From Achromobacter deleyi (lineage in GTDB: Bacteria > Pseudomonadota > Gammaproteobacteria > Burkholderiales > Burkholderiaceae_B), in contig NZ_CP065997.1 of NCBI RefSeq assembly GCF_016127315.1, positions 1,922,001 to 1,986,000 on the forward strand: 64,000 nt of DNA, written 5' to 3'. Shown in pieces: positions 18,401 through 24,649 of this stretch. Below the pieces are notes generated by a model. The model was not told the DNA's origin, searched no databases, and worked only from the letters and a program-made list of their open reading frames with translations. Position 1 is the stretch's first letter. Each line of letters opens with the position of its first letter. The position numbers and the translations under genes were made by a program.

Positions 18401-20303
18401 TGCCAGCGGTTACGTCGGAAGCGGCAACGCCAAGGGGAACGGCACGACGTATCGCGAGACTCAGGTCAGCGCGCGCGACAACCTGACGCTGATCTCCGGC
18501 CGTGACACCGTGCTCGAGGGCGCCCAGGCGCGCGCGGACAGTATCCGCGCCGATATCGGCCGCAACCTGATTCTGGCGAGCCAGCAGGATTCGGATCGCT
18601 ATGACGCCAAGCAAAAACAGGCCAATGCCGGGGCCAGCTTCAGTTTTGGGTCGATGACGGGCAACGCCTATCTCGGTGCGAGCATCGGCAAGACCAAGTC
18701 CAACTATGACAGTGTGATCGAGCAGACGGGCTTATTTGCGGGCTCCGGGGGTTACGACATCTACGTTGGAAAGCACACGCAGTTGGACGGCGCCGTCATC
18801 GCCAGTGACGCTGATGCCATGAAAAACTGGTTGTCCACCGAGACGTTGGGGTTCAGCAACCTGCATAACAAGGCGGATTACAAGTCCACCACGGTCGGTA
18901 TCAACCTGGGCATGTCCGGCGCGTTCGACAAACCGAACAAGGGCGATGCCTTGGGTGGCGGCCCATCGGGTTTGAGCTTCGCGAGTACCAGCGGCAGCGC
19001 ATCAGGCACTACCCGCGCGGCTGTGTCGGCGGGCACGATCGAGGTGCGTTCGGACAAGGACACGGGGCGGGATAGCACGGCCGGGCTGAGCCGTGACACC
19101 GAGGGTGCGAACGGCAGTATTGGGAAGATTTTCGATAAGGATAAGGTTCGCGAGCAACTGGAGTTCCAGCAGGCGTTTGGGCAGTTGGGGATGCAGATTG
19201 CGGGGGATGTATTAAAAGATCTGGCGAAGAAGGATCCGGAAATCTGGGGCGAGGGAAAAAAAGGGGCGATAGCGTTGCACGCCGCAGTGGCGGGGGTTGG
19301 GGCCGCTTTGGGAGGAGGGAATGTTGCTGGTGCGATAGCAGGAACTATTGCGGGCGATCTTGCGAGTGATCTGGTGAGGGATGAAATTGCACGCGCTGTG
19401 GCTGATCTTCCGGTGGAAATGCGCAATCAGGTTGCCAAGGTAATAACAAGCGTGGTCGCCAGCGCAGCCGGGGGTGTTGTTGGGGGATTAAGTGGTGCTG
19501 GGGGAGCGGCCGTAGCGGATAGCTTTAATCGTCAACTCCATGTCTCGGAGCTGGAGAGGATAAAAATTGAGGCAAATGGCGATTCGGCCAAAGAGCAGCG
19601 TTTAATCAAGGCTGCTTGCTATGAGGTCAAATGTTGGGCCGAATTTCCGGAGGGTAGTCCGCTGTTCAATCAAAACTATGTCAGTGAGACGGAAATTCTT
19701 AAGTATTCACAAGAGCATGCATGGGTAAAATCAATGCAGGCGTTGGGAGATTTTAGTTATTCTGGGTATGCGAGCTTTTCTGATTCGGTTAAAGCTCTCT
19801 CTGGAATGTCGTCTCCCTATGGCAGATTGGCTTGGCAAGGTGAGTACATTGGAGGCTCTAAGGCGCCGCGATGTGGCAATGGTAATGGTGATTGCCAGGC
19901 TGGAATCCCATATGGCCGTCCCGGCAATGAGTACAGCCGTCCTGATTACATGACTGCGCAAATCGCTTTTCTTGGGTTGGCTGCGTCAATTACGATAAAT
20001 TTCTATGACGGGAGAATTTATCTGGCGGGTAGTGGAGCCGTGCCAGTGTCTGTCGGTGCAAATATGATGTTTGGCTCTATAGCAGAGAACATAAAACGAG
20101 TCGCCAGTGAGCGAGCCGATATAGTTAATCGTTATTTGCAGGGTGCCAGTATTCAAGGTTCCTATTGTGCGGGCGTTTGTGTCGGGCTGAACCACTCGAT
20201 TGGGGGCGCTACATCTGTCGAAATTGGAGCCGGTACCCCTGGATTTGGTGCAGGCGTGGGATACGGAAATGACACGGGCGTTCGGCTGCCTTTCTTTAAA
20301 TAG
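12492..20303 (+). CDS. cdiA: CdiA/filamentous-haemagglutinin-type effector (TpsA)
   Basis: The 2603-residue product is a TpsA exoprotein. In order: signal peptide (about 1-24, ending TPVLAQ); TPS secretion domain with NPAGITCNGCGF near residue 135; an FHA-1 region of beta-helix repeats rich in IDNTGG/LDNRGG units (about 330-900); a non-repetitive cysteine-containing stretch near 913-1110, in the place of the receptor-binding domain; a YP-like segment with APNAPYLIATDSQF near 1260; FHA-2 repeats of the AGRDINLTA type (about 1408-2040); an Ala/Gly-rich pre-toxin region (about 2258-2345) ending in NRQLH at 2346-2350; and a variable C-terminal region. This domain order is that of contact-dependent inhibition effectors. 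An adhesin role is also possible. The last kilobase is AT-rich, unlike the rest. Confidence 0.9.
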   Translation: MSKLRSAVVWLVLYTQIWTPVLAQTLPISVDKNVPGQKPVVGVTDGVPVVNIAPPSAGGVSNNRFTQFNVGPSGVVLNNSGAASQTQVAGQVAGNPMLGNQRATTILNQVTAPNPSQLMGMLEVAGNRANVIVANPAGITCNGCGFLNANRATLTTGKPVIGPDGTLGFDITGGRLGIEGAGLYGANLSQLDLMARTLELNAQVWANNLNVVAGAARVGYDGIDVSALTGAGAGTGVALDVAALGGMYANSIRLIGTEAGVGVNIGGNLAALTGKLTVSANGDVRIMPSGRLQAATDLSVQSARDIVNDGTVVAGGALGLNAAARVLNNKAMSSAGNASIVARQLENRGALTAGLQADGAISPLGALSAQVDQLLNPGTLVAGGDATVTANVLGLSGGKLVAGGALTLDASGAITNRGGAVYGGSVALRAANLDNASGKLTSGAALGVQVTGAIDNTGGTLAGAGAVDLRGRSVVNAAGGVVSGQSVALRGADGIDNQGGSVQANDALRVETAGAIDNRGGKLLGGSADLQSASLDNRGGIAQADGKLAVTNSGVLQNQGGGLYGGTADLKAGSLANADGKIASGGALDVTTSGAIDNTGGTIAAQGLATLDAQRLVNRRGIVAANGLTLKTQRLLDNNAGLIQADNALVLNAGSLSNRDTLANGVAGAGGTAAGALGLMGKQVTLNAGSIDNQAGRIGAGQDLGLTTGALDNARGNVSSDANAKLAFSSLANGGGALTAGASLELVTGNLDNDGKIHSGQDLKITADTLTNRAGGELIAVRNNELIIGGLLANAGLIDGGYTLINAGNLLNTGRIYGDRIGIKTPLLQNEPNAVIASRGDMDLGVGTLTNREHALIYVAGDLRVGGTLDATGKAVGQATLLSNESATIEVERNADIAAASIQNRNLHFASESVEVGREAKWFYRLDGTTDIVDGEGMWFCNTVKSICGRDPSWMGQYDERRLLMPSARYPESQYGPPFDYSNIQEDQQGRAGVSAPIGLAYIPEIYDCSGGDAGNCYTNPAQFLYKPDAKIWSVFEVERPSGIRRPPSPDDCGWRCPADLAQQQAQYDHDLVLYDTLNDKIKAFNADFRGSRMIKDFTFYQVTQITRETRITQSDPGKIIVGGNARFSGNVVNDKSRILAGGTLKTEGGTLSNVGAEGLRTVDRVGTMAYTYEKNDSRKYNRSDYNATVLAERIETGLGAAQGGAAVAPSGQTPGSSNVVQALPPATLTRITLPGNQTIAVVVLPPTIPTSKLYQVVTAPNAPYLIATDSQFIGSRTVVSSDFLLEKLNQDPGHILKRLGDGFYEQKLVAEQVMLATGQRFVGDYTDNETQYKALLTAGADFAHQFGLAVGTALTEEQMRHLTSDIVWMVEQTVTLPDGTQQKVLAPQVYLAVKPGDLRGDGTLIAGRDTQISATGDVTNSGTLGARNALVVDAQNVRNTVGTIQGKTVNLNARNDIDNLAGLLKGDGVTLTAGRDINLTASTQSNVRGGISNTIVDGVARIDAGTLNAQAGRDVNAQAAAIVASGDASIRAGNDINLTAAGTSYGESFNFGKKNRSEMRTTEDIGTQIAAGGNLTLMAVRDVNAIAAQVASDKQLAVGAGRDINVLAGDASGYTYNEIYYKTKGFLSSKTTHRIRETEWTKGVSSTFGGDTVAILAGRDMTVVGSNIVGDRDVEIAVGRDLQVLAKDETYKDYQYEKIKKSGFGGGGGFSIGYNKQERTDWMKGASGGYSASTIGSAGGNLTIDAGRDVGIMASNLLAQDGNISIVGSNVAIIAGVGEARQHEYHEFKQSGLTIGVAGGMLGAAQQIQGTLQQAGDAKSGRLAAVKVGQAAYQAVQANRMMDAAKADNASVAQKEAASAQIQISLGSSKSVSETKRTQETAFGSSVMAGGNISIIALGEKGVAGSGNLSIIGSDLAGKNVLLAATNDLMLQSQAQTSTEVSTNKNSGWKVGVGIGVSDSGSGGGINIFASGYVGSGNAKGNGTTYRETQVSARDNLTLISGRDTVLEGAQARADSIRADIGRNLILASQQDSDRYDAKQKQANAGASFSFGSMTGNAYLGASIGKTKSNYDSVIEQTGLFAGSGGYDIYVGKHTQLDGAVIASDADAMKNWLSTETLGFSNLHNKADYKSTTVGINLGMSGAFDKPNKGDALGGGPSGLSFASTSGSASGTTRAAVSAGTIEVRSDKDTGRDSTAGLSRDTEGANGSIGKIFDKDKVREQLEFQQAFGQLGMQIAGDVLKDLAKKDPEIWGEGKKGAIALHAAVAGVGAALGGGNVAGAIAGTIAGDLASDLVRDEIARAVADLPVEMRNQVAKVITSVVASAAGGVVGGLSGAGGAAVADSFNRQLHVSELERIKIEANGDSAKEQRLIKAACYEVKCWAEFPEGSPLFNQNYVSETEILKYSQEHAWVKSMQALGDFSYSGYASFSDSVKALSGMSSPYGRLAWQGEYIGGSKAPRCGNGNGDCQAGIPYGRPGNEYSRPDYMTAQIAFLGLAASITINFYDGRIYLAGSGAVPVSVGANMMFGSIAENIKRVASERADIVNRYLQGASIQGSYCAGVCVGLNHSIGGATSVEIGAGTPGFGAGVGYGNDTGVRLPFFK
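19542..20303 (+). other. Variable C-terminal toxin region of the CdiA-like protein (CdiA-CT)
   Basis: This 253-residue part follows the NRQLH junction, a motif that takes the place of VENN in many betaproteobacterial and neisserial TpsA proteins. It contains six cysteines in three close pairs: CYEVKC, CGNGNGDC and CAGVC. It ends in a glycine-rich segment (GAGTPGFGAGVGYGNDTG). Between them lies an apolar stretch, AFLGLAASITINFYDG. I do not recognise nuclease, deaminase or ADP-ribosyltransferase motifs. Base composition turns AT-rich and codon use departs from the GC3-rich norm of the gene from about 19250 on, as expected when toxin cassettes are exchanged. That it is a toxin is inferred from position; its activity is unknown. 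Confidence 0.6.
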
Positions 20304-20310
20304 GGATTTC

Positions 20311-20724
20311 ATGAAAATAAGAATATCGCGAGGGCTGATTTTTTTCTGGATTGTCTTTTGGTCGGTGTTGATGGTTTACATGGTCTTTAGGGCTCCCAGA
20401 GATGTTGCCGGTGTCTCGGAAAAAATGAGTGATCTGGTTGAATCGGTGAAACTAGAAAATGGGACAGTTTTATCGGAAGATAAATTTGTCAAGCCCGGGG
20501 CTGTGGTGCAAATCGTTTTGAAGTTTTCGGCATCCGGTTGGTCTGCCGATGTCAGAGCCAGAAATGAGAAAATTTTCGAAAGCGTTGGTGCGGTCGATAT
20601 GTCCATGCCAGGGAGAAATATATTCTGCCGCGGGCGGGAGCAGTACGAAATTAAGTCGCCAGAAAATAATGGATTTGCAACGTATTCCATATTCATGGAA
20701 TACCCGGGATCCGTATGTGACTGA
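20311..20724 (+). CDS. Small membrane protein, candidate CdiI immunity protein
   Basis: The 137-residue product starts at ATG 20311, seven bases after the effector stop codon. Residues about 9-27 form one hydrophobic segment (GLIFFWIVFWSVLMVYMVF) after a basic start, so it should be anchored in the inner membrane with the remaining 110 residues outside the cytoplasm. That part holds two cysteines (IFCRGREQ and the C-terminal SVCD). No family is recognised. Position directly after the toxin-coding end and the same AT-rich composition make it the likely immunity protein. A periplasm-facing immunity protein would imply a toxin acting at the membrane or in the periplasm; this is inference. A longer frame opening at 20200 overlaps the effector and is not preferred. 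Confidence 0.6.
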   Translation: MKIRISRGLIFFWIVFWSVLMVYMVFRAPRDVAGVSEKMSDLVESVKLENGTVLSEDKFVKPGAVVQIVLKFSASGWSADVRARNEKIFESVGAVDMSMPGRNIFCRGREQYEIKSPENNGFATYSIFMEYPGSVCD

Positions 20725-21433
20725 TGCTCGAACTTGGGTCGGCTATGGATGTGCTTCTCGATTAAAGCGGGTTTTGTTGTCAGCAACCCTGTTGCTGACT
20801 TCGGGCTGCTCTTTCATCATGGGTTCGCCTCCCCAACCTCTGGCCACCAATCCTGATCCGAGCGAAGTCATCACCCCTGTGCTGATCTATAGCTCCGATT
20901 GCGATTACCAGAGGGAAATCAACGATACGGGCTGGATCGGAGCTGGCATCGCACTACCAGCGTTGTACGCGGCCGAGGCCGTCTGCAATGCGCTGAACGC
21001 CGAACTGCCCGGCGCGATGGACGCTGTGGGCATCAAGGCGACGTTCAAGCTGCGCAAGGTGGATCCGAGGTCCGCCCGCCCGGCGACCATGAAAGAAGAC
21101 GCTGCGGCGATCGGTGCAAAGTATGTGATTGCATTGGGCGAACCCAATGGATTTGGCGGCTATCAACAGTACGGGCCCTCAGTCGGAATCAAGGTGCGGC
21201 TGTATGACGCCGTATCAGGCGAATATCGTGGCTGGGCGGACGATTCCTATCCCATTTCCTTGCGCGACTATTCCAACCGCGGGCCGACCAAGGATGGGTT
21301 ACGCATTGCCGCGCACTTCGCCAGCCGATTGGCCCGCATGATGCGCCAGCGTTGCGTTGAGGCTTACCCGTACCAGTGCGCGAAGTCCGGATTGTTGCGA
21401 CTGGCCGAGCCTCGAGATACGTACGGGAAATGA
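20669..21433 (+). CDS. Putative lipoprotein of unknown function, start uncertain
   Basis: The product carries RLKRVLLSATLLLTSGCSF, a lipoprotein signal with Cys at residue 47 if the ATG at 20669 is used. That start overlaps the preceding small gene by 56 bases and has no good ribosome site; a TTG at 20774 is possible but leaves no basic n-region. No ATG or GTG lies between. After the cysteine come about 200 residues ending near AEPRDTYGK, with segments AAIGAKYVIALGEPNG and VRLYDAVSGEYRGWADDS; four further cysteines are present. I do not recognise the family. The missing natural start suggests that the 5' end was replaced when the upstream AT-rich cassette arrived. Confidence 0.5.
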   Translation: MDLQRIPYSWNTRDPYVTDARTWVGYGCASRLKRVLLSATLLLTSGCSFIMGSPPQPLATNPDPSEVITPVLIYSSDCDYQREINDTGWIGAGIALPALYAAEAVCNALNAELPGAMDAVGIKATFKLRKVDPRSARPATMKEDAAAIGAKYVIALGEPNGFGGYQQYGPSVGIKVRLYDAVSGEYRGWADDSYPISLRDYSNRGPTKDGLRIAAHFASRLARMMRQRCVEAYPYQCAKSGLLRLAEPRDTYGK

Positions 21434-21646
21434 TGACCCCTCGCAGGCTGCATGGCATGAAGTCCTACCTTCAGTCCGATATCTCCTCCCACCCGCGATT
21501 ACCTTGCGCCCGCGCAAACCCCCACCCCTTTCCCGCCGTCCACAACCCAGGCTCATGACACCAGACAAGTCGTGCCCGGTCTCGATTCTCTACCCTGTCC
21601 ACAAGGGGCAAATCGATCGTTGCCGCCCCTGTTGAAGGAGTCAAGC

Positions 21647-21994
21647 ATGAACCTGGATGAATCGATTCAAAAGCACGCCGAATGGAAGTTGAAGTTCCGT
21701 TCCGCCATCAGCAGAAAGGAACAGATGGATGCGGAAACCATCGGCAAGGACAATTGTTGCCAGCTCGGGGTCTGGCTATATGGTGAAGGGAAGCTGAAAT
21801 ACAGCGCGAAGCCGGAGTTTGGCGCAATCATCCAGAAGCACAAGGTGTTTCATGCCGAGGCAGGCAAGATCGCTCGGCTGATCAACAATCAGCAATACGA
21901 TCTGGCGGAAAAGGAAATGGGCACCGGCACGCCGTACTCGCAAGCGTCCAGCGCGGTAGGCGCGGCCATCATCGCTTTCAAGCGGCATTTATAG
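21647..21994 (+). CDS. Free-standing CZB (chemoreceptor zinc-binding) domain protein
   Basis: The 115-residue product is essentially a single CZB domain. The conserved zinc ligands are visible in the usual order: His in KHAEWKLKF, Cys in CQLGVWLYGEGK, and two His in IIQKHKVFHAEAGKI. In chemoreceptors and diguanylate cyclases this domain senses zinc or oxidants such as hypochlorous acid. Here it has no transducer attached, so it may act in trans or buffer zinc; that is inference. The ATG at 21647 has AAGGAG at 21635-21640. The DNA just upstream (21434-21646) holds no other gene. Confidence 0.88.
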   Translation: MNLDESIQKHAEWKLKFRSAISRKEQMDAETIGKDNCCQLGVWLYGEGKLKYSAKPEFGAIIQKHKVFHAEAGKIARLINNQQYDLAEKEMGTGTPYSQASSAVGAAIIAFKRHL

Positions 21995-22072
21995 GCGAAT
22001 CGGCGCAGGCGCCCGCCGCGTGGTGGGCGCCATCGACGCCATTCGTCAGTCGGGGCTGGCCGTGGCATCTCT

Positions 22073-22735
22073 TCACACCGGCCATTCCCCCAACCGATAC
22101 GCCGAATCCCAGAACATCCATTCCAACTGCGCCGCATGCGTATAGGCGCGGTGCATCTCATCCCGCGTCTGTGCCGACGCCTTGTCCGCCGCCTGGTCCA
22201 CCGATGCGATCACTTCGCGCACCAGGGTGTGGAATTCTTCTCCGGCGTAGGTATCGATCCACGCGCCATAGGGATTGGGACGCGTCGCGCGCGAGTGGAT
22301 GTCGCGCCCGATCTCGGCATAGATCCAGAAGCACGGCAGCAGCGCCGCCAGGGCCACGGGATAAGGCGCGCTCCACGCCGTGGCGATGAGGAAGCTGGTG
22401 TAGTGATGGCTGGCCGGCGATAGCGGCGTGCTGGCGAACCTCTCGGCGTCGATGCCGAACTGCTTCATGAACCCCTCATGCAGGCTGCGCTCGACCACCA
22501 CGGCGTTCTTGGCGGCGTCGGCGAACTGCACCACGCCGTCGGCATGGTCGGCCTTGGCGGCGGCAACCGCCAGGGCGCGGCCGAAGGCCAGCAGGTAATG
22601 CGCGTCCTGGATCATGTAGTGGCGGAACGCCTGTTCGCTGAGCTGGCCGCTGGCCAGTTCCTGGTTGAACGGCATGATGCGCGTTTTTTCGTACAGCGCG
22701 GCATTGCGCGCCCAGGCGTCGGTGCTGAAAGACAT
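22073..22735 (-). CDS. tenA: TenA family aminopyrimidine aminohydrolase (thiaminase II)
   Basis: The 220-residue product is of the TenA/THI-4 family, which hydrolyses degraded thiamine pyrimidine (aminopyrimidine to HMP) for thiamine salvage. Length fits the family. The active-site region is visible as LPCFWIYAEIGRDI, with the Cys expected for the thiaminase II nucleophile. Other conserved parts are the N-terminal FNQELASGQLSEQAFRHYMIQDAHYLL and the C-terminal LEWMFWDSAYRLGEWP with the catalytic Glu-containing end. No TPP riboswitch is evident in the leader (22736-22854). It is divergent from the sigma-factor gene. Confidence 0.92.
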   Translation of the reverse strand: MSFSTDAWARNAALYEKTRIMPFNQELASGQLSEQAFRHYMIQDAHYLLAFGRALAVAAAKADHADGVVQFADAAKNAVVVERSLHEGFMKQFGIDAERFASTPLSPASHHYTSFLIATAWSAPYPVALAALLPCFWIYAEIGRDIHSRATRPNPYGAWIDTYAGEEFHTLVREVIASVDQAADKASAQTRDEMHRAYTHAAQLEWMFWDSAYRLGEWPV

Positions 22736-22854
22736 GGCATTCCTCAAGACAGGGTCGAACGGTGCGCCGGGGCGCGCCGTGGTGGTGGACCCAAGGGTAT
22801 CAAGACGGGCGCGCGGGGACGCGCGGCGCGGCCTGGCAGCGCCCAGTGTATTCA

Positions 22855-22873
22855 TTAATTGAGAATCATTGTT
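22855..22873 (+). promoter_or_regulatory. Fur-box-like site upstream of fecI
   Basis: The segment around TGAGAATCATTGTTA (22860-22874) matches about 12 of 19 positions of the Fur consensus, with an unbroken AATCATT core, and stands out as AT-rich in a GC-rich intergenic region. It lies about 40 bases before the ATG of the sigma factor, where Fur binding would repress it in iron-rich conditions. The assignment rests on this visual match and on the iron-uptake context. Confidence 0.7.
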
Positions 22874-22914
22874 AATATGGCCGTCCTTTTTGCCTTGACG
22901 CGACGTTCGGCCCA

Positions 22915-23421
22915 ATGCCTCGCCCCACCAACCCCCTGAAAGGTTGGCTCGCCTATTACGGCGAGCTGGTGGGCTCGTGGGCCAAGCGCAATTCGCGTCC
23001 TTGCGACGCGGAGGATGCGGCGCAGGATGTGATGGCGCATCTGTTGAGCGATGGCAACGTGGCGGCGGTTGCACCCAAGTCCTATCTGTACCGGGCGACG
23101 CAGAATCGGCTGATCAGCGAGATCCGGCGGCAGGAACGCCACCCGCAGACTTCGCTGGAGATGCTGGCGGCCGAAGACCATCCGCTGCTGCACGATCCCG
23201 AAGCGGGCGTGCGCGCGCGGCAGTTGGCCGAGGCGCTGGAACAGGCATTGGCGAGCCTGCCGCTGAAGAAGCGGCAGGCCTATGTGTGGCACAGGCTGGA
23301 AGGCTATTCGCAGCCGGAAATCGCGCAGCGCATGGGCCTGGCGCTCAATACGGTTGAACGCTATATCATGGACGCCACCCGTGAAATGCGCGAACAGCTC
23401 GAACGTTTCTGCCCGGATTGA
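22915..23421 (+). CDS. fecI: ECF sigma factor, FecI family
   Basis: The 168-residue product is an iron-starvation extracytoplasmic-function sigma factor. Region 2 is seen at DAEDAAQDVMAHLL with KSYLYRATQNRLISEIRRQERHP, and region 4 at LPLKKRQAYVWHRLEGYSQPEIAQRMGLALNTVERYIMDA, the helix-turn-helix that reads the -35 element. It is followed after 11 bases by its anti-sigma partner and then a TonB receptor with a signalling domain. This FecIRA layout means the receptor, when it binds its ferric chelate, signals through FecR to release the sigma factor. A Fur-box-like site precedes it. Confidence 0.93.
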   Translation: MPRPTNPLKGWLAYYGELVGSWAKRNSRPCDAEDAAQDVMAHLLSDGNVAAVAPKSYLYRATQNRLISEIRRQERHPQTSLEMLAAEDHPLLHDPEAGVRARQLAEALEQALASLPLKKRQAYVWHRLEGYSQPEIAQRMGLALNTVERYIMDATREMREQLERFCPD

Positions 23422-23432
23422 CCCGCCGCGCG

Positions 23433-24425
23433 ATGACTGACTCCCCCGACCCCGACACCCTGCGTGACCCGCGCGATGCCGCCGCGTACTGGTTCGCGCG
23501 CGTCCGTTCGGGGCGGATGGATGCCGCGCAGCAACAGCGCTTCGAGGCCTGGCGGCAGGCGGACCCGGCGCATGAGCGGGAATACCAACGGGCCTGCGGC
23601 CTCTGGAATGGGTTTGCGTTGGTGGATCCGGCCAGGCTGCGGGCGCTGGCGGCCGAACCGGCGCCGCGGTCCGGGCGCGCGTCCCGCTTGCGCAAGCCTT
23701 TGGGGGTTGGCCTGGGACTGGCGTGTGCCATGGTCGTTGCCGGCGTGGCGCTGCCGCAGTGGTTCATGGGAACGCCGGCGTTCAGCCAGCAGTACGCAAC
23801 GCAACCGGGCCAGCGTATGCAGGCAGCGCTGCCGGACGCCTCCGTGGTGGACCTGAACACCGCGACGCGATTGTCGGTGCGCCTGTTCGAAGATCGCCGC
23901 GTCGTCGAGCTCCAGGCGGGCGAGGCCACTTTCACGGTGACGCCGGACCCGCAGCGGCCTTTCTACGTGGAGACGGGCGCGACCACCGTCCGCGTCACGG
24001 GCACGCGCTTCAATGTGCGCCGCGATGGCGAGCAGGTGCGGGTGGCGGTGGATTCGGGCACCGTGGCCGTGCAGTCCGGCCACTGGTGGCATCGCAGCCA
24101 GGTGTTGCTGACCGGCGGCCAGGGCACGCGCACGCTGGCGCAGGGCGGATTGTCGCCGACGGAAAAGGTGGCGGTGTCGGACCTGCTGGCCTGGCATGCG
24201 GGCCGGGTGGTGTTCCGCGACCAGGCGTTGGCGGATGCCGTGGCCGAGATGAACCGCTATGGCCGCATGGACATGCGCGTCGCGGACGCGGCCGTCGGGC
24301 GCATCCATATTTCCGGGGTCTTCAGCGTGGACAACCCGCAAGCGTTTCTCGATCTCCTGCCCGCGATCGCGCCGGTGCGGGTGCAGGCCGCGGGCAATGG
24401 CGTCGCGACGATCCAGGCACGTTGA
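23433..24425 (+). CDS. fecR: FecR family anti-sigma/sigma regulator
   Basis: The 330-residue product is a FecR-type inner-membrane regulator. A cytoplasmic N-terminal domain (DUF4880) shows DPRDAAAYWFARVRSGRMDAAQQQRFEAWRQAD; one membrane span follows at about residues 89-108 (VGLGLACAMVVAGVALPQWF); the periplasmic FecR domain contains RLFEDRRVVELQAGEATFTV and VRVTGTRFNVRRDGEQVRVAV. A C-terminal STN-like segment (RIHISGVFSVDNPQAFLDLL) follows. ATG 23433 is used; a TTG at 23418 overlapping the fecI stop would add five residues. It passes the receptor signal to FecI. Confidence 0.93.
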   Translation: MTDSPDPDTLRDPRDAAAYWFARVRSGRMDAAQQQRFEAWRQADPAHEREYQRACGLWNGFALVDPARLRALAAEPAPRSGRASRLRKPLGVGLGLACAMVVAGVALPQWFMGTPAFSQQYATQPGQRMQAALPDASVVDLNTATRLSVRLFEDRRVVELQAGEATFTVTPDPQRPFYVETGATTVRVTGTRFNVRRDGEQVRVAVDSGTVAVQSGHWWHRSQVLLTGGQGTRTLAQGGLSPTEKVAVSDLLAWHAGRVVFRDQALADAVAEMNRYGRMDMRVADAAVGRIHISGVFSVDNPQAFLDLLPAIAPVRVQAAGNGVATIQAR

Positions 24426-24649
24426 TCTGGCTGGCACGACAGCGTGCGCCGCGGGTCGGTGCGGAAAATGCCGTCCGCGACGCGTTGCATTTGGTTTCAA
24501 ATGATCGGTGGTTTTTCATCAGGGATTGGGCGCGCCACGGCGTCCTGGGGATAGGCGTGTCGTTCAGCGCCGCTTCATATCGCCACGATCGCGGGCCGTT
24601 CAGGCCCGCCGGTGCCGATCCCAGGAAAATCATCAGGAAAGCTCGTTCC
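24426..24649. other. Intergenic region between fecR and the receptor gene
   Basis: About 220 bases with no supported gene. It probably carries the FecI-dependent promoter of the receptor gene, since receptor genes in this layout are transcribed by the cognate sigma factor, but I cannot point to a convincing -35/-10 pair. An AGGAAA ribosome site lies at its right end (24635-24640). Confidence 0.35.

Noticed and set aside
20200..20310. Longer N terminus of the candidate immunity protein
   Set aside because: It would overlap the effector's end by over 100 bases; the ATG at 20311 gives a clean membrane anchor and follows the effector stop directly.
22736..22854. TPP riboswitch upstream of tenA
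   Set aside because: The leader is short and lacks the conserved CUGAGA and related segments of the thi-box.
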